Of a stretch of DNA of 64,000 nt, positions 1 through 11,559 are shown piece by piece. The DNA lies in assembly GCA_000733355.1 (NCBI GenBank), contig JNVV01000001.1, positions 712,208 to 776,207 on the forward strand, given 5' to 3'. The notes under the pieces were generated by a model. The model saw only the letters and a program-made list of their open reading frames with translations. It was not told where the DNA came from and made no database searches. The stretch's first letter is position 1; every line of letters starts with the position of its first letter. The position numbers and the translations under genes were made by a program. Origin of the DNA: Falciphora oryzae (taxonomy: Eukaryota; Ascomycota; Sordariomycetes; Magnaporthales; Magnaporthaceae).

Positions 1-1900
1 GTAGCAAACCGAGGATCCTCACCGGTGGGTGGCCGAGAAGGAAACGACGAGAGCAGGAGCCAGAAAATAAAATAAACCGAGACGCCCACCGGGCAGGCTA
101 GCACAGCTCCAGCCTCTGGGCTCATTGGCTTTGGTGGCCGAGACAGCTGGGATACCACATGCAACCATGCACCCCTTCCTGTCCTGCGCGCCCGTCGCTC
201 GCTGCACGAGTTTTCGGGCAAGTCTCTGGCCGGCCACTCGGGGAGCTCACAGTCGGGGCGAATGTGTGTGTGTGCTGGACGTGGCGGATATGTATGTAGG
301 TAGCTAAGTAGCTCGAGGGGTTTCTAGGCGCATTAGCAAACGGACATGTAACAGCAGCTGGGTCGAGGGACAGTTGTGCTTGGGTACAGCACAGTGAGTG
401 GGTGATGACGGATGGCACCAGACAGACCGGGATGGGATTGGACTGCGCGACTGGGCAGTGGCCAGGCCAGAGTTTGAACCCATCAAAATCCCCCATGTGC
501 AAATGCATGGCATCCATCGGACGCTTGTTAGAGTAAATCAAAGAATAAGAGCAACTTCAGCAAGCAACAGAGTGCATAGTCACCACGAGCAGATAGAGTC
601 CGTTAATGCAGGGCGGGTGCGCATCGCAGAATCCCTTGCTCGGGCGGCCGTTGCACTACCAGACGATAACTCTCACGTCGCCCAAAAAGGGGAGGGGGCC
701 GGCCTGGCTGGGGCGGCTCATTAGCCTGGGTAATTTGATCTCAGCAGGAGAACCCACTCACACCTGCGGAATCCATCCACCCCAGCCCGACCGCAATTCG
801 GATTTCGTTCCCCAGGCCCAGGGCCCCATCTGCGTGAGCGCCGTCCTGCCTCTGCCCGTCTTAAAGTCGAGTGCAAATCATCTCGCTTGTCAAACCCAAC
901 AACTTCTTCAGCCTCCCGACGCCCCGGCCGCTCCCACACCCATCCTCCTCCGTTCTCGCCTCCTCTTCTCTAGCGGCCGCCTGCATCTGGCATTCTTTTC
1001 GCTGTCGCTTCTAAACTTCATCTCTCAATTCTGCATCGCAAGAGCAAAAAAAGAGCTTTTGAGAAAGACCCCTTCTCTTCCAGCCGGGCCCCTTGGCCCC
1101 CCCCTCTTTCATCCCGACTTTTGGCCTGACCTGTGCTTGCTTGCCAGCCGCACTCGTCCTCTCTGTTTCTGCTCGAGCCCGTCCCCTTGCCCAGCATCCT
1201 TTTGCTCCGACCGCCTTCCTCCCGCACGGCGACGACACGACGCCACCACCGTCTGGACAGACTCGCTACTCGGTTTTCTCTTCTTCTTTTCCATTTTATC
1301 TGGGTTTACCTCACTCGCCGTTGCCACCACCCCCGTCAGCTTGTCGAGCGTGCGCACCCACTTCGGCAGCTGCCAGGGTCCCCAACAACGCTCCCGGGAG
1401 AAAGCAAGGGGCCTGCCCAGGACTCATTAGGGTGAGTGACTTTGTCAGTGCGCGACCTTCCCCAACCCACCGCGGACGCGACTCAATCGTCTCTTCTCCT
1501 GCTCGCTTCGTCCTCTCCTTCTCTCGTCCCTCCCAAAGGCGCGCATTCGTCTGCATCGATCGCTCGAGACTCTTCGGCGCGCTTGAGGAGAAGTCTGGCG
1601 GGTACCGTCAGCAGCTTTACCGCCCGGCGGCTCTCGTCGTTCCAAGTTGCCAGCACAAGCCCCCGGTTTACCGCGAGGAGACTGAAGCCATTCAATTCTT
1701 TCCGCATCCCTGTTATCTCGCTACTTTTCATTTGATTTTTTCCCCTTATCCCTTTTCGCCTCTTTTCTTGTTTCTTTCAGTCGCCTTTCTCTAGCATTGT
1801 CCTTCCGCTTCTTGTCTTGTTTGCTTCTCTGGCTTCGCTACCAGAATCCGACCCAAGGCTCTAACCGCCACCTGCCATTCAATTCGAGCAGGCACTTGAA
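1..1900 (+). promoter_or_regulatory. Promoter and long CT-rich leader of the PSR1-type gene
   Basis: No coding region is supported here; open frames that cross it are low-complexity Ser/Pro/Arg translations of CT-rich DNA. From about 850 to 1800 the + strand is strongly pyrimidine-rich, as in many filamentous-fungal leaders. A GTGAGT donor at 1432 and a CTAAC branch motif at 1861-1865 followed by GCAG at 1888-1891 could bound a 460-nt 5' UTR intron ending nine bases before the ATG. That intron is inferred only from motifs. Confidence 0.5.
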
Positions 1901-3561
1901 ATGTCTCGCGACGCACCAGTCAAAACACCCGCACCAGCACAAGGCTCCAAGGAAAAAGAGATGCTTGCTCCTGAGGATGGGACGGGCGCGAAGAAGGGGA
2001 GGGGGCTTCTGCACGTTCCTTCAAGGTCGTCGTCACAAAGAATCCAGCCGTCCCCGACAGCAACCGGCCTAAGTGGCGCGACCGCCAGCGACCCTAGGGA
2101 CAGCGTCGATGGGCAGTCGAAGGAATCGAAGGGGAGCAACTTCGGCCGCCGGCGCAACGGAAGCGCATCTAGCAACCACTCTGCTGTCGTCAGCAGCCAG
2201 ACCAACACCCCGGCCAACTCTCAGCCGAGCTCGCCTGCCGTCCCGACCCCGAAGCGCAAGAAGGGCGGGTTGCTGTCGCTGTTTGGTTGCTGCGGTGTGC
2301 CCGACAGCGCGAACGCACTCGAGAACGGCGACCACCCGCTCCCGAGCCACAAGGTCGAGAAGATCCCCACCCGTCCCGCGACGGCCAGCCGGAGGACAGC
2401 GACTCCGTCTGAGCAACCCAGCTCGAGCAAGACGCAACTTTACGAGAAGGAGCAGACGCAGCCGACCCAGAGCAACTCCGACTCGTCCAGGACGAAGCGC
2501 GCCTCTGCCTCGACCAACCATGACCAGTCCACCGTTGGCGATCGGGACACGGAATCCAAGCAGGCTACACAATCTGGTAGCGCCGCTCCCGTGGTGACTG
2601 TCGATCCGCCTCGCCCACTCGATTTGGATGCCTCGAAGCCGACCGCCGGTGCCTCCCAGCCGCCTCCACAAGACGGCGATGGCGACGTGGAGATGCAAGA
2701 CGAAGAGTCGTCCCAAGCTCCGATAGCCCAGCAAAACGCCGACGAACTTCCCCAGAAGCTGCCTCCTCCGCCACCGGGCCCGATCCCTGGAACAGGCGCC
2801 TCTGATAACTCGGTTACAAACACTGAGACTGCTGTGGCTCCCGCGCCACCGCAGCAGCCCGAACAGAAGTTCCTTCTCCCTCCAATCCAGCCCCAGTTCA
2901 AGGGCAAGAAGTGCCTCGTGCTCGATCTTGACGAGACTTTGGTGCACAGTTCTTTCAAGGTATGTGGTTCTGGAAGCCCTCGAAGTCGCAGCTCCTCGCT
3001 GCCTGCTGATTTCTAACTCTGACCATCTTGCAGATTCTCCACCAAGCCGATTTCACTATACCTGTGGAAATCGAGGGCAATTATCACAATGTCTATGTGA
3101 TCAAGCGCCCAGGAGTTGATCAGTTCATGAAGCGAGTCGGCGAGCTTTACGAAGTTGTCGTGTTCACCGCGTCGGTGTCCAAGGTATGCAACTCGGTCCC
3201 CCATTGCTTATCGTGATCAACTCTAACAGAACTTTTTTCCCCTTTACAGTATGGCGATCCGCTCCTCGATCAGCTCGACATCCACAAGGTTGTCCACCAC
3301 AGACTCTTCAGGGAGAGCTGCTACAACCACCAGGGCAACTACGTCAAAGATTTGTCCCAGGTTGGCAGGGATCTGAAAGACACCATTATTATCGACAATT
3401 CGCCTACGTCGTATATTTTCCACCCCCAACATGCGGTTCCCATCAGCAGCTGGTTTTCGGACGCGCACGACAACGAACTACTAGACTTGATACCCGTCCT
3501 TGAGGACCTGGCTGGCTCCAACGTACAGGACGTTAGCTTGGTTCTTGATGTCACTCTTTGA
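1901..3561 (+). CDS. PSR1: PSR1-type FCP/NIF-family protein phosphatase (HAD superfamily)
   Basis: Three exons (1901-2959, 3034-3183, 3250-3561), introns of 74 and 66 nt, all phase 0, giving 506 residues. The C-terminal ~180 residues form the FCP1/NIF domain: the catalytic DLDET motif sits near residue 343 ([15 protein letters not shown]), followed by [31 protein letters not shown] and [10 protein letters not shown]. The first ~330 residues are a Ser/Pro/Gln-rich disordered tail with a Cys pair near residue 129 ([12 protein letters not shown]) that is a plausible palmitoylation anchor. Yeast Psr1/Psr2 are plasma-membrane phosphatases acting in the Na+ and general stress response with Whi2; the same role here is family inference. 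Nem1 is a less likely alternative because no transmembrane segments are seen. Confidence 0.9.
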
Positions 3562-5084
3562 GGCTCTCGCAGCCTTTTTTCCTTTGTCGCTCTCCCCCCT
3601 TAATCTTTTTCTACTGTCTTTTTTCTCTTTTTTTTTTTTTTCCTGCTGTTAACACCTCGCAACAACACCAGTCTCTTCTATTACAGCAGATTTCAGAACT
3701 TGTCCCTCATAGCGGAAGGCGTTTGGACGATATTGCTGGTTGCCGTGTAAATGCTCTACTGTTTAATATCCTATACATATCACGACAGCTTCTAGAGCGG
3801 TCCAGCAGCTTGGAGGGGCGGCAGAGCCGGGTATTGAAGCCTGAATCGAGCCTGGCTGCCCTTGGTCAAAGCGAGCATGGAGCTAACAGTTTGAGCCTAC
3901 TTCTCTTCTCTTTCCCCCATTTTCTCGTTTTCTCCCTTTTCTTTTGGTCGAGCAAAATGTGGGATGTTTGAGCCAGGGACCAGGCCTCCTCAGCCACCTC
4001 CAAGCCTGGGCCTGGATTTCCTTGCTAGTGATGGCGATGCTGGGCACAAAATGGGATGGGGCATCCCTCGATTGATAATATGTCATATCACATACAAAGT
4101 CAAGGCAGGTTCTTTTCTGGAAGGGATTTCCATGCTCGGGAATTTGTCGTTTTCCTCTGTTCTTAAGACTGCGTCCACCCCTCGTTGACTTTGACTCGTG
4201 TTTTTTTTTCCTTGGTCTTCTTGATTCGGGCGCCTGTTCTCAGCGTCGTGTTTCTGGTTGGTTGTACAAAGAGCGAAGAGTGCGTTGAGGAGAGCGATGA
4301 CGGCGAACCGAAGAGGAGGAGAAGAAGGCGACACGGAGGGAAGATAGTCGCATGTAACGACCGGATATTCTGCAGGCAGACTGGGCTGGCGGCACGGCAC
4401 GGCACACCTCGCTCCCTGGGATGATGAACTGAGGAGACCTCCCCATCCCATTCTATGCCTGGACCAATAACAGAGGACGGTTCTGCCCGGATGTTATGGA
4501 GGAGAAAGCCATGGTGATTACTGCAGTCCATGTTGTAAATGTTGTCTATATACTACGGAGTAGAAATCTGGCTTAATTGTTTTTTGGCCCTCGACTCGAC
4601 TTCTTCAAGAGCGTTTGTCCATCCACCCCTCTAAACGTGGCTACCGTCCCGAGTTCGAAGTCTGGCTGTGATATCGAATCCGGGCAGCAAATGATAGAAC
4701 AAGTGGAGGGACTGGAGACCCAAGTCGCTGGTATGCATTTAGGCGGAGTGGGCGGTGTGATTTGTCCTTCTCTTCTTGATTAGTGCATAACACCCTTCTC
4801 CACACGCCAAATGTGGGCCAGGGAATGGGTCAAGGGGATGGCTCAAGTTCGGTGGGCCCCTGGCGCAGGAGGCTTGTGAAGGAAAATCGTGGCCTCAATT
4901 CAGCGGAATCAAAGCGCCTGGGATATTTGGCAGTGTCACTGCACGCGATAGATACCCCAGATCATCCAGACCACGAAACCGTCCCCGCCGCCTTCACTCT
5001 TCTGTTCCCCGAATTGAACAGCTTCATCACTGCATTGCCTTTCCCTTTTCACTTTGCGATTTCTCTCATATCATCTTCATAATA
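3562..5084. other. Intergenic: PSR1 3' UTR and SEC61B promoter
   Basis: No gene supported. It opens with T-rich stretches (about 3627-3641) expected of the PSR1 3' UTR and closes with the CT-rich leader of the Sec61 beta gene. Open frames inside lack family features. Confidence 0.5.
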
Positions 5085-5785
5085 ATGGTAAGTCCTACGC
5101 CCCTGTGCTCGGCCTCAATCGCCGCGCGACGAGCGGCGAGAAACCTCAAGGCCCAACACACGCACACGCGAACGGCGGCCTGGCCAACACCCACCTACCT
5201 ATTTACCTGTCTTGAGCCGAATTCTGACTTCTGTCTTTGTGTGCTCCTGCTACAGTCGTCCCCGAGGTCCGATTCCCCCGTCAACGCCCCCGCGGCGTCG
5301 TCGGGCGCCAGCACCGCTCGCCCTTCGTCCCCGACTCCGCCCGGCGGCGCCAGGACCGCCATCCGGCGCAGGGCCGCGGCCGACCAGAAGGAGAAGATTG
5401 CGAATGCCAGGCCGAGCAGCACTCGTGCCGCCGGCGCCGGTGGCAGCACCAGCACCATGCTGAGTATGTCTCTCTACCAAACCTTCATATCGTCCACCGA
5501 TTTGCGCGCAGGGCGACGCCGCTCAGCTCAGCTTGTTAACATGTCTCATGACCCGCCTACGTATAGGACTGTACACGGACGAGTCCCCCGGTCTAAAGGT
5601 CGACCCCGTCGTTGTCCTGGTTCTGTCCCTTGTCTTCATTTTCAGCGTGGTCGCTCTTCACAGTATGGACTCCCCCTCCTCCATCGCACACGTGGCTCAT
5701 CCGATGCCCGATCTTGACCTGCTAACAAACCCGTTCCACGTGTTTTCCAGTCATCGCCAAGATCACTCGCAAATTCTCGAGCTAA
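5085..5785 (+). CDS. SBH1: Protein translocation complex Sec61 beta subunit
   Basis: Four exons: 5085-5087, 5256-5463, 5567-5662 and 5751-5785, giving 113 residues. The first coding exon is only the ATG, cut directly by GTAAGT; the other introns are 103 and 88 nt. The protein has a Ser/Pro/Ala-rich N-terminus, the family segment with GGARTAIRRRAAADQK, the conserved LYTDESPGLKVDPVVVLVLS leading into one C-terminal transmembrane helix, and a short KITRKFSS end. This is the tail-anchored beta subunit of the Sec61 ER translocon (Sbh1 in yeast), involved in co-translational import. Length and layout match the family. Single-frame scanning misses this gene because its longest exon codes for only about 69 residues. 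Confidence 0.93.
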
Positions 5786-7488
5786 ATGATCCGGACCAAC
5801 GTTACGACTGGAACGGAACGCGTCGAAGCGACCGGGACGGGCCTCCCGGTTGATTTTGGGTCGCGGAGGCCGAGGTGGCTGCTGGGAGAGAGAATGGACC
5901 GCCTGGCTCCCCGCCAACACGGATAGAGACGTCCGGCCGGCTCTATTCTTGCCCATCTTGGAGAGATGTGGATTATTGCGACAAGTCGGGCGTCATGAGG
6001 AACCCTGCAACCATGGGATGGTGCGGGAACGTCAGCTTGGTTGGGGGAGTGCGCTTCGATGATGTGCTCAACCCTCTTTTACTTTTCTTGGGTTTATTCC
6101 TGTACAACAGCGCGTTTGTCTAGACAAGAACAAAAAGACGGCAAAAATGTTTTTGGATGGTCATGACACGGCCGCGGTGGCTCGACTGGTTGTCTTGACA
6201 GTCTTGGTAGCTGGCAGGCTTGGTGCAATAGCTGGAATAGTGAGACGACAGACATGGGCAAATGTCTACAATCATCCAAGCCCTCTGGATGCTGTTTACA
6301 TTGCATGCGATTTTACCCCGTCGCCGTAGGGAGCTGGAGCCCAAGTGCGAGGTGGATGCTGTCGTCGTCGACCACTTCAAAAGTCCAAAAGGCGGGTTCT
6401 GGTGGTCGTCACAATCTAACTCCAACGGGCTTGGAGAGAAATTCTCCTTCCCGACCATACTTGGCTCAGTGCATCCACCGGGCCACGTCGTCGGCAAGTG
6501 GCGGAGTCGTGATGGCTAGACCATGGACGAGCAAGGAGGACATGTAAGCTGGCGGGGCGTCGTGATAATGAACGCGTCGTGTTGGTTGGCTCAGGATCAT
6601 TGGCTATCCGATCTATTGCGCGGCGCCTCGCCTTGTCAGAGAAAGCGCCGCCTGAACTTGTGTGTTCGCCTGGATTCGGAGGCCCCCTGCGGGCGGCTGG
6701 GGCAGATGGGTGCGTCGTCGGGGCGCGAGCACCCTCCTGTGTGAGGGGCCAGTGTCGTACCAGAGGCTCCCAGGGGGAGTCCCAGCTCCCAGCTTCAGTG
6801 CATGTTTGTGGGACCCTGGAGCCCATCTCACCCCTGTAGCACGGTGGAGGGCGGGCATAATCCTATCCCACATGTGCGGGAGGGGGCAACACCCAATCGT
6901 TGTTCCATCCCATCACCGGGCAGCTCCAACGCAAAACTGGTAGGCATAGTAGCAAGGGGTCTGGTCTCTCTCTGCCTCGCGCTGCTTATCTTGACAGAAT
7001 TCCGGGGCCCTTTCGTGGGTGCCTGATGCGAGCTGGATCGGTCTCGAGGCAAAGCTGGTGCGGGCTTCATCGACCTATCTGACCCGTTCACATACAGGTC
7101 GTCTTTGAGCTGGTTGTGTCTTTTTGTAAGATATCTCACAAGGTGTTCTCGCTGTATTTAAAAGACTTGGGCGGCATGCATGTTTCTCCCGGTTTCGCTC
7201 GTCCAAGTACCTGGCAGCCGCGACAAGTGAGAGAGCCCGCATCGTGACTGGACCGCGACCAGTGACGTAGCTCATCCGGCCCGGCCCCCACCATTGTCTG
7301 CTCCTACCATCACATTGACCGTATCTACCTCGGGCATCGACCACTTGCCTGACGCTATCTCTGAGTCGCAACGGCATAATCTCGATATCGATTTCTTGCT
7401 CCGTTCTCAAACTTTGCCGAGAACCAGTACCTACCAGTCTATTTGTTAGCTTCCTGCTCATCAAGACGGAGGGCAGCCGCAACCTGCC
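5786..7488. promoter_or_regulatory. Intergenic: SEC61B 3' UTR and promoter of the glycosyltransferase gene
   Basis: No gene supported. A TATA-like TATTTAAAAG lies near 7155-7164, about 330 bases before the ATG at 7489. The rest shows no tRNA fold, repeat or conserved protein frame. Confidence 0.45.
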
Positions 7489-10400
7489 ATGACTGGGCAA
7501 ACGCCCACTCCAGTGCCCTCCTGCAGGGATGGCGGCGACACTCTCGACGTCGACCTCGGCGCTGACGAGGAGGCGCCCCCTGCTTACGGCGCCCACCATG
7601 ACCGGCTGCAACTGAACCAGGCCGGCTTCGAGGCTGGCGCGGCCGTCGCCAGCGACGGTCGTGTCGATATCAACATCCGCCAGACCAGCGGCAGGTTCAG
7701 GGACCTGCTTGCCCCCGCCCTGCGGTCTCAGGTCTTCCCGCGGGAGAAGGCCTCGGACCTCCCGCCGTCCTACGTGCCCCCGAGCCTGGGCGGCCAGCCC
7801 GGCCAGGTGCCGCCGCCGCAGCTCAACGTGGTGGTGCAGATCGTAGGCTCGCGCGGCGACGTGCAGCCCTTTGTGGCCCTGGGCAAGACGCTCAAGGAAA
7901 CGTACGGCCACCGCGTCCGCATCGCCACGCACGCCATCTTCAAAGGTTTTGTCGAGGAGAACGGGCTCGAGTTCTTCAGCATCGGCGGCGACCCGGCCGA
8001 GCTCATGGCCTTCATGGTCAAGCACCCGGGCCTGATGCCCGGCTTCGACGCCCTCAAGGAGGGCGAGGTATCGAAGCGCCGCAGGGGCATCGAGGAGATC
8101 CTCGTCGGCTGCTGGCGCTCCTGCGTCGAGGCAGGCGACGGCTCCGGGCCCGCCCCGCCCACCCACCGGCCCAACGAGCCCCTGGATGACCGCTATCTCT
8201 TTGGGGAGGGCTCGCACCGGCCCTTTGTTGCCGATGTCATCATCGCCAACCCCCCGAGCTTTGCCCATATTCATGTCGCTGAGAAGCTGGGCATTCCACT
8301 GCACATGATGTTTACGTGAGTTCTTCTCCCTCGGTCTCGCTCACGCCGTGCGCTGATCAGCACTAACAGCACTCCATGATGGTATAGGATGCCGTGGACT
8401 CCAACAAAGGCGTTTCCTCACCCACTAGCCAACATCCAGTCAACCAACACCGACGAGGTTATGACAAATTATGTCTCGTATGCTCTTGTCGAGATGATGA
8501 CCTGGCAGGGACTCGGCGACGTGATCAACCGCTTCAGGACCAGCGTGCTGGATCTGGACCCTCTCTCGCTTATTTGGGCCCCAGGGCTTCTCGCGAGACT
8601 GCAGATTCCGACAACTTACTGCTGGTATGGATTTGTTCCTTTGAATCTGTTCATAAAGCTCGCCACAAAACATACATAGGCTGGATGATTTGTACTGAAA
8701 TGATACCTCTAGGTCTCCTGCCCTGATACCCAAGCCAAACGACTGGGGTAGGCAAGTGTCGATCGCCGGCTTCTACTTCCTCAACCTCGCATCCTCGTAC
8801 GCCCCTGAGCCCGACCTGGCGGCGTTTCTTGCCGCCGGCCCGCCACCTGTCTACATTGGTTTTGGCTCGATCATCGTCGACGACCCCAACGCTCTGACCA
8901 GGATGGTGTTCGACGCAATATCCAAGACGGGTGTGAGGGCTCTTGTATCCAAGGGCTGGGGAGGCATTGGTGCCGACTCGGTCGGGATCCCAGATGGGGT
9001 CTTCATGCTGGGTAATTGCCCTCACGATTGGCTTTTTCAGCGCGTCTCCTGTGTGGTCCACCACGGCGGTGCAGGGACCACGGCAGCGGGAATCAAGCTG
9101 GGAAAGCCAACAGTCGTGGTGCCCTTCTTTGGTGATCAGCCCTTCTGGGGATCCATGATAGCCCGGGCAGGGGCGGGTCCCGAGCCGGTCCCATACAAAC
9201 AGCTGACGGCCGATACGCTGGCTGCTGCCATCCAAGAGGCGCTGAAGCCCACCACGCTCGCCAGAGCTGAGGAGCTGGGTGCCAGGATCCGGGAGGAACA
9301 GGGAACAGACCTCGGAGGCAAAAGTTTCCACGACCTTCTCGATACTGATGGGCTCCGCTGCTCTCTGGTACCCAGCAGAGTCGCTGTTTGGAGAGTCAGG
9401 CGCTCCCAGGTCAAGTTATCTGCTCTGGCCACTGCTGTCTTGCTGCGAGAGGGTGTTATCAGCCAATCCGACCTCAAGTTGTAAGTGTCAGTACTTGCTG
9501 GGCTCGGAAGGGCATACTTCATACGGCCACCTGCTGACGCGAGGAACACAATAGATACCGCCCCAAGGAGTACATAACGGATGGGCAACCATGGGACCCA
9601 ATATCGGCCGTCACGGCGGCACTCCTCGGTGACGTAGGCAGCATCGCCATGGCCGTCGCGGATCTGCCTCGGGAGCTATTCAGGAGCGCCAAAAAGGCCA
9701 CGAGCGGGACTGGTACTCCATCCGCGCATAGCAAATCCAAGTCGCAGTCGTCCAGGGCTGGCTCACAGACTGATGTGACTTTGGTCACGGCAGCTTCCAC
9801 AGACCTCGCTTCTGGCAGCTCCGACACGTCCAGCGCTGTCTCGGTTCCGACCCCGACCCTGACCATCGACACGGCAGATGCGCAAAGTGAGAAGCAGTCT
9901 CTTTCCAAAACCTCAAGTGGCCCAGCGGCTCTGGCCTCACCGCTAGGGAGTACCACGAGCTTGCCCCAACCTGATCGGGCATCGAGCCGCCAGGGTCGGT
10001 GTGACGGTGGCGAGGCCTCCGGCCGGAATCGAAGCATGTCGCCTCGTGTGACGCTCGATACCGCCATCGACACTAGCAAAGGCGTGGCGCGCATAGTTGA
10101 GACGGGCATCAAGACTCCCATGAACTTTTGCCTCGGTCTGGCTCGCGGCTTCAGGAACATGCCGCTGCTCTATAACGACGAGACGGTGCGACCGCAAGAA
10201 CGGGTTACGGACCTCAGCTCCGGATTAAAGGTTGCCGGGAAAGAATTTGGAATGGGGCTGTACGACGGCATATCCGGGTTGATCACCCAGCCACTGAAGG
10301 GGGCTCAGAAAGAGGGTGCCGTCGGGGCTGTCAAGGGCTTCGGCAAAGGCATTGGTGGCTTGATCCTGAAGCCGGCCGCGGGTGCCTGGTCTATACCAGC

Positions 10401-11559
10401 ATACGCCATGCAGGGCGTCAATGCTGAGTTCCGCGGCCGCTTCAGCAAGAGCTGGCAGAACTACATCATTACGTCGAGGCTTGCGCAGGGCAAGGAGGAT
10501 CTTGAGCGCTCGTCGCGCCAGGAGCAGGATGACATACCCCTCCGGTGGATCTCGAAAGAGTCGGATCTGAAGGGATATTACCAGCTCAAAAACAAATCCA
10601 AGGAGTCTCAGGAGGGACACCGCTCGCCATCAGTCTCGCCTTTGCCTTCACCCGGGCCTTCAACCACGAGGTCCTTTGGTCAGCCCTTCGCTGCGTCCTC
10701 GCTGGCGGCTGCTGCCAGCCCATCGACAGCAGCCGGTGGCGGACCGTCGTCATCAAGCGAGCCTCCCAAGACGGGATTTCGGCACACATGGAACCTCTCC
10801 TTTGATAAGCGCAAGCAGCTGCATGCCAAAAGGGATGCCTGGGCTGCAAAGCAGGCGGCGGCAGGCGGCGGAGGAGCCTCGGCTCCGGAGGTGGCTCACA
10901 GTGACGAGATGGAGCGCGCCATACGAGAGTCGGTACAGCAGACCTCCAAGGGTAACGCGGAGGAGGATGCCCAGATCGAACAGGCGATACGGGCTAGTGT
11001 GGACGAGTTGCGCTTGATGACTGCGGCGGCTGACGACAGTCGGGGCCGTGGCTCCAAAGAAATGCCCTCATCTGCTGCTGCCAGCTCTCCGCCTACATAC
11101 GATATCACCGACGAGGAGTACCAAGCTCTCATCGAGGAAGCTGTCAAGCAGAGCCTGCAAGCACAGGTATCTAACGGCCCGGATCGCAGCCACTCTGGAC
11201 CGAGTGCAGACACCAGCGGTGGGGACGACGAGGAGGAGCTCAGGAGGGCGCTCAAGGAGTCGTTGGCGTTTGAAAACCCCAAGCATAACGAAGAGGACGA
11301 TGAGTCACTCAGGCGGGCTCTGCAGGAATCAGAAAGCGCGCACCAGGAGAAACAGCGCATAGAGGCGGCGGCACTGAACGAGGAAGAGGTTGTTCTCGCC
11401 TATGTCAAAAGGCAGAGCCTGGCCGAGGAGGAGTTCCGGAGACTGAAGGCCAAGGGGAAGGAGGCTGAGGGAGCGGGAGAAGAGCAGGACGAGGATCTGA
11501 GGCGAGCCCTGGAGGAGAGCCTCAAATCGAGTCCTGGAAGGGCTGATGGGCCGTCATAG
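7489..11559 (+). CDS. UDP-sugar sterol glucosyltransferase-like GT with VPS13-C-like segment and UIM array
   Basis: Four exons (7489-8315, 8388-8624, 8713-9480, 9555-11559), introns 72, 88 and 74 nt, 1278 residues. Residues ~110-590 form a GT-B glycosyltransferase (GT28 N-terminal and UGT-like C-terminal halves): VVVQIVGSRGDVQPF at the start, YCWSPALIPKPNDWG across the second intron, and the nucleotide-sugar signature VVHHGGAGTTAAGIKLGKPT followed by FFGDQPFWG (~458-502). This matches the fungal sterol 3-beta-glucosyltransferase (Atg26/Ugt) class, though the PH-GRAM part of Atg26 is absent. Residues ~786-906 (GKEFGMGLYDGISGLITQP, GFGKGIGGLILKP) resemble the C-terminal region of VPS13/ATG2-type lipid-transfer proteins. 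The last ~230 residues carry about six ubiquitin-interacting-motif-like helices (A-x-x-x-S cores near 1063, 1088, 1139, 1174, 1198, 1263). Substrate and location are inferred. Confidence 0.88.

Noticed and set aside
7075..8304. 409-codon minus-strand open frame
   Set aside because: Shadow of exon 1 of the glycosyltransferase gene extended into its promoter.
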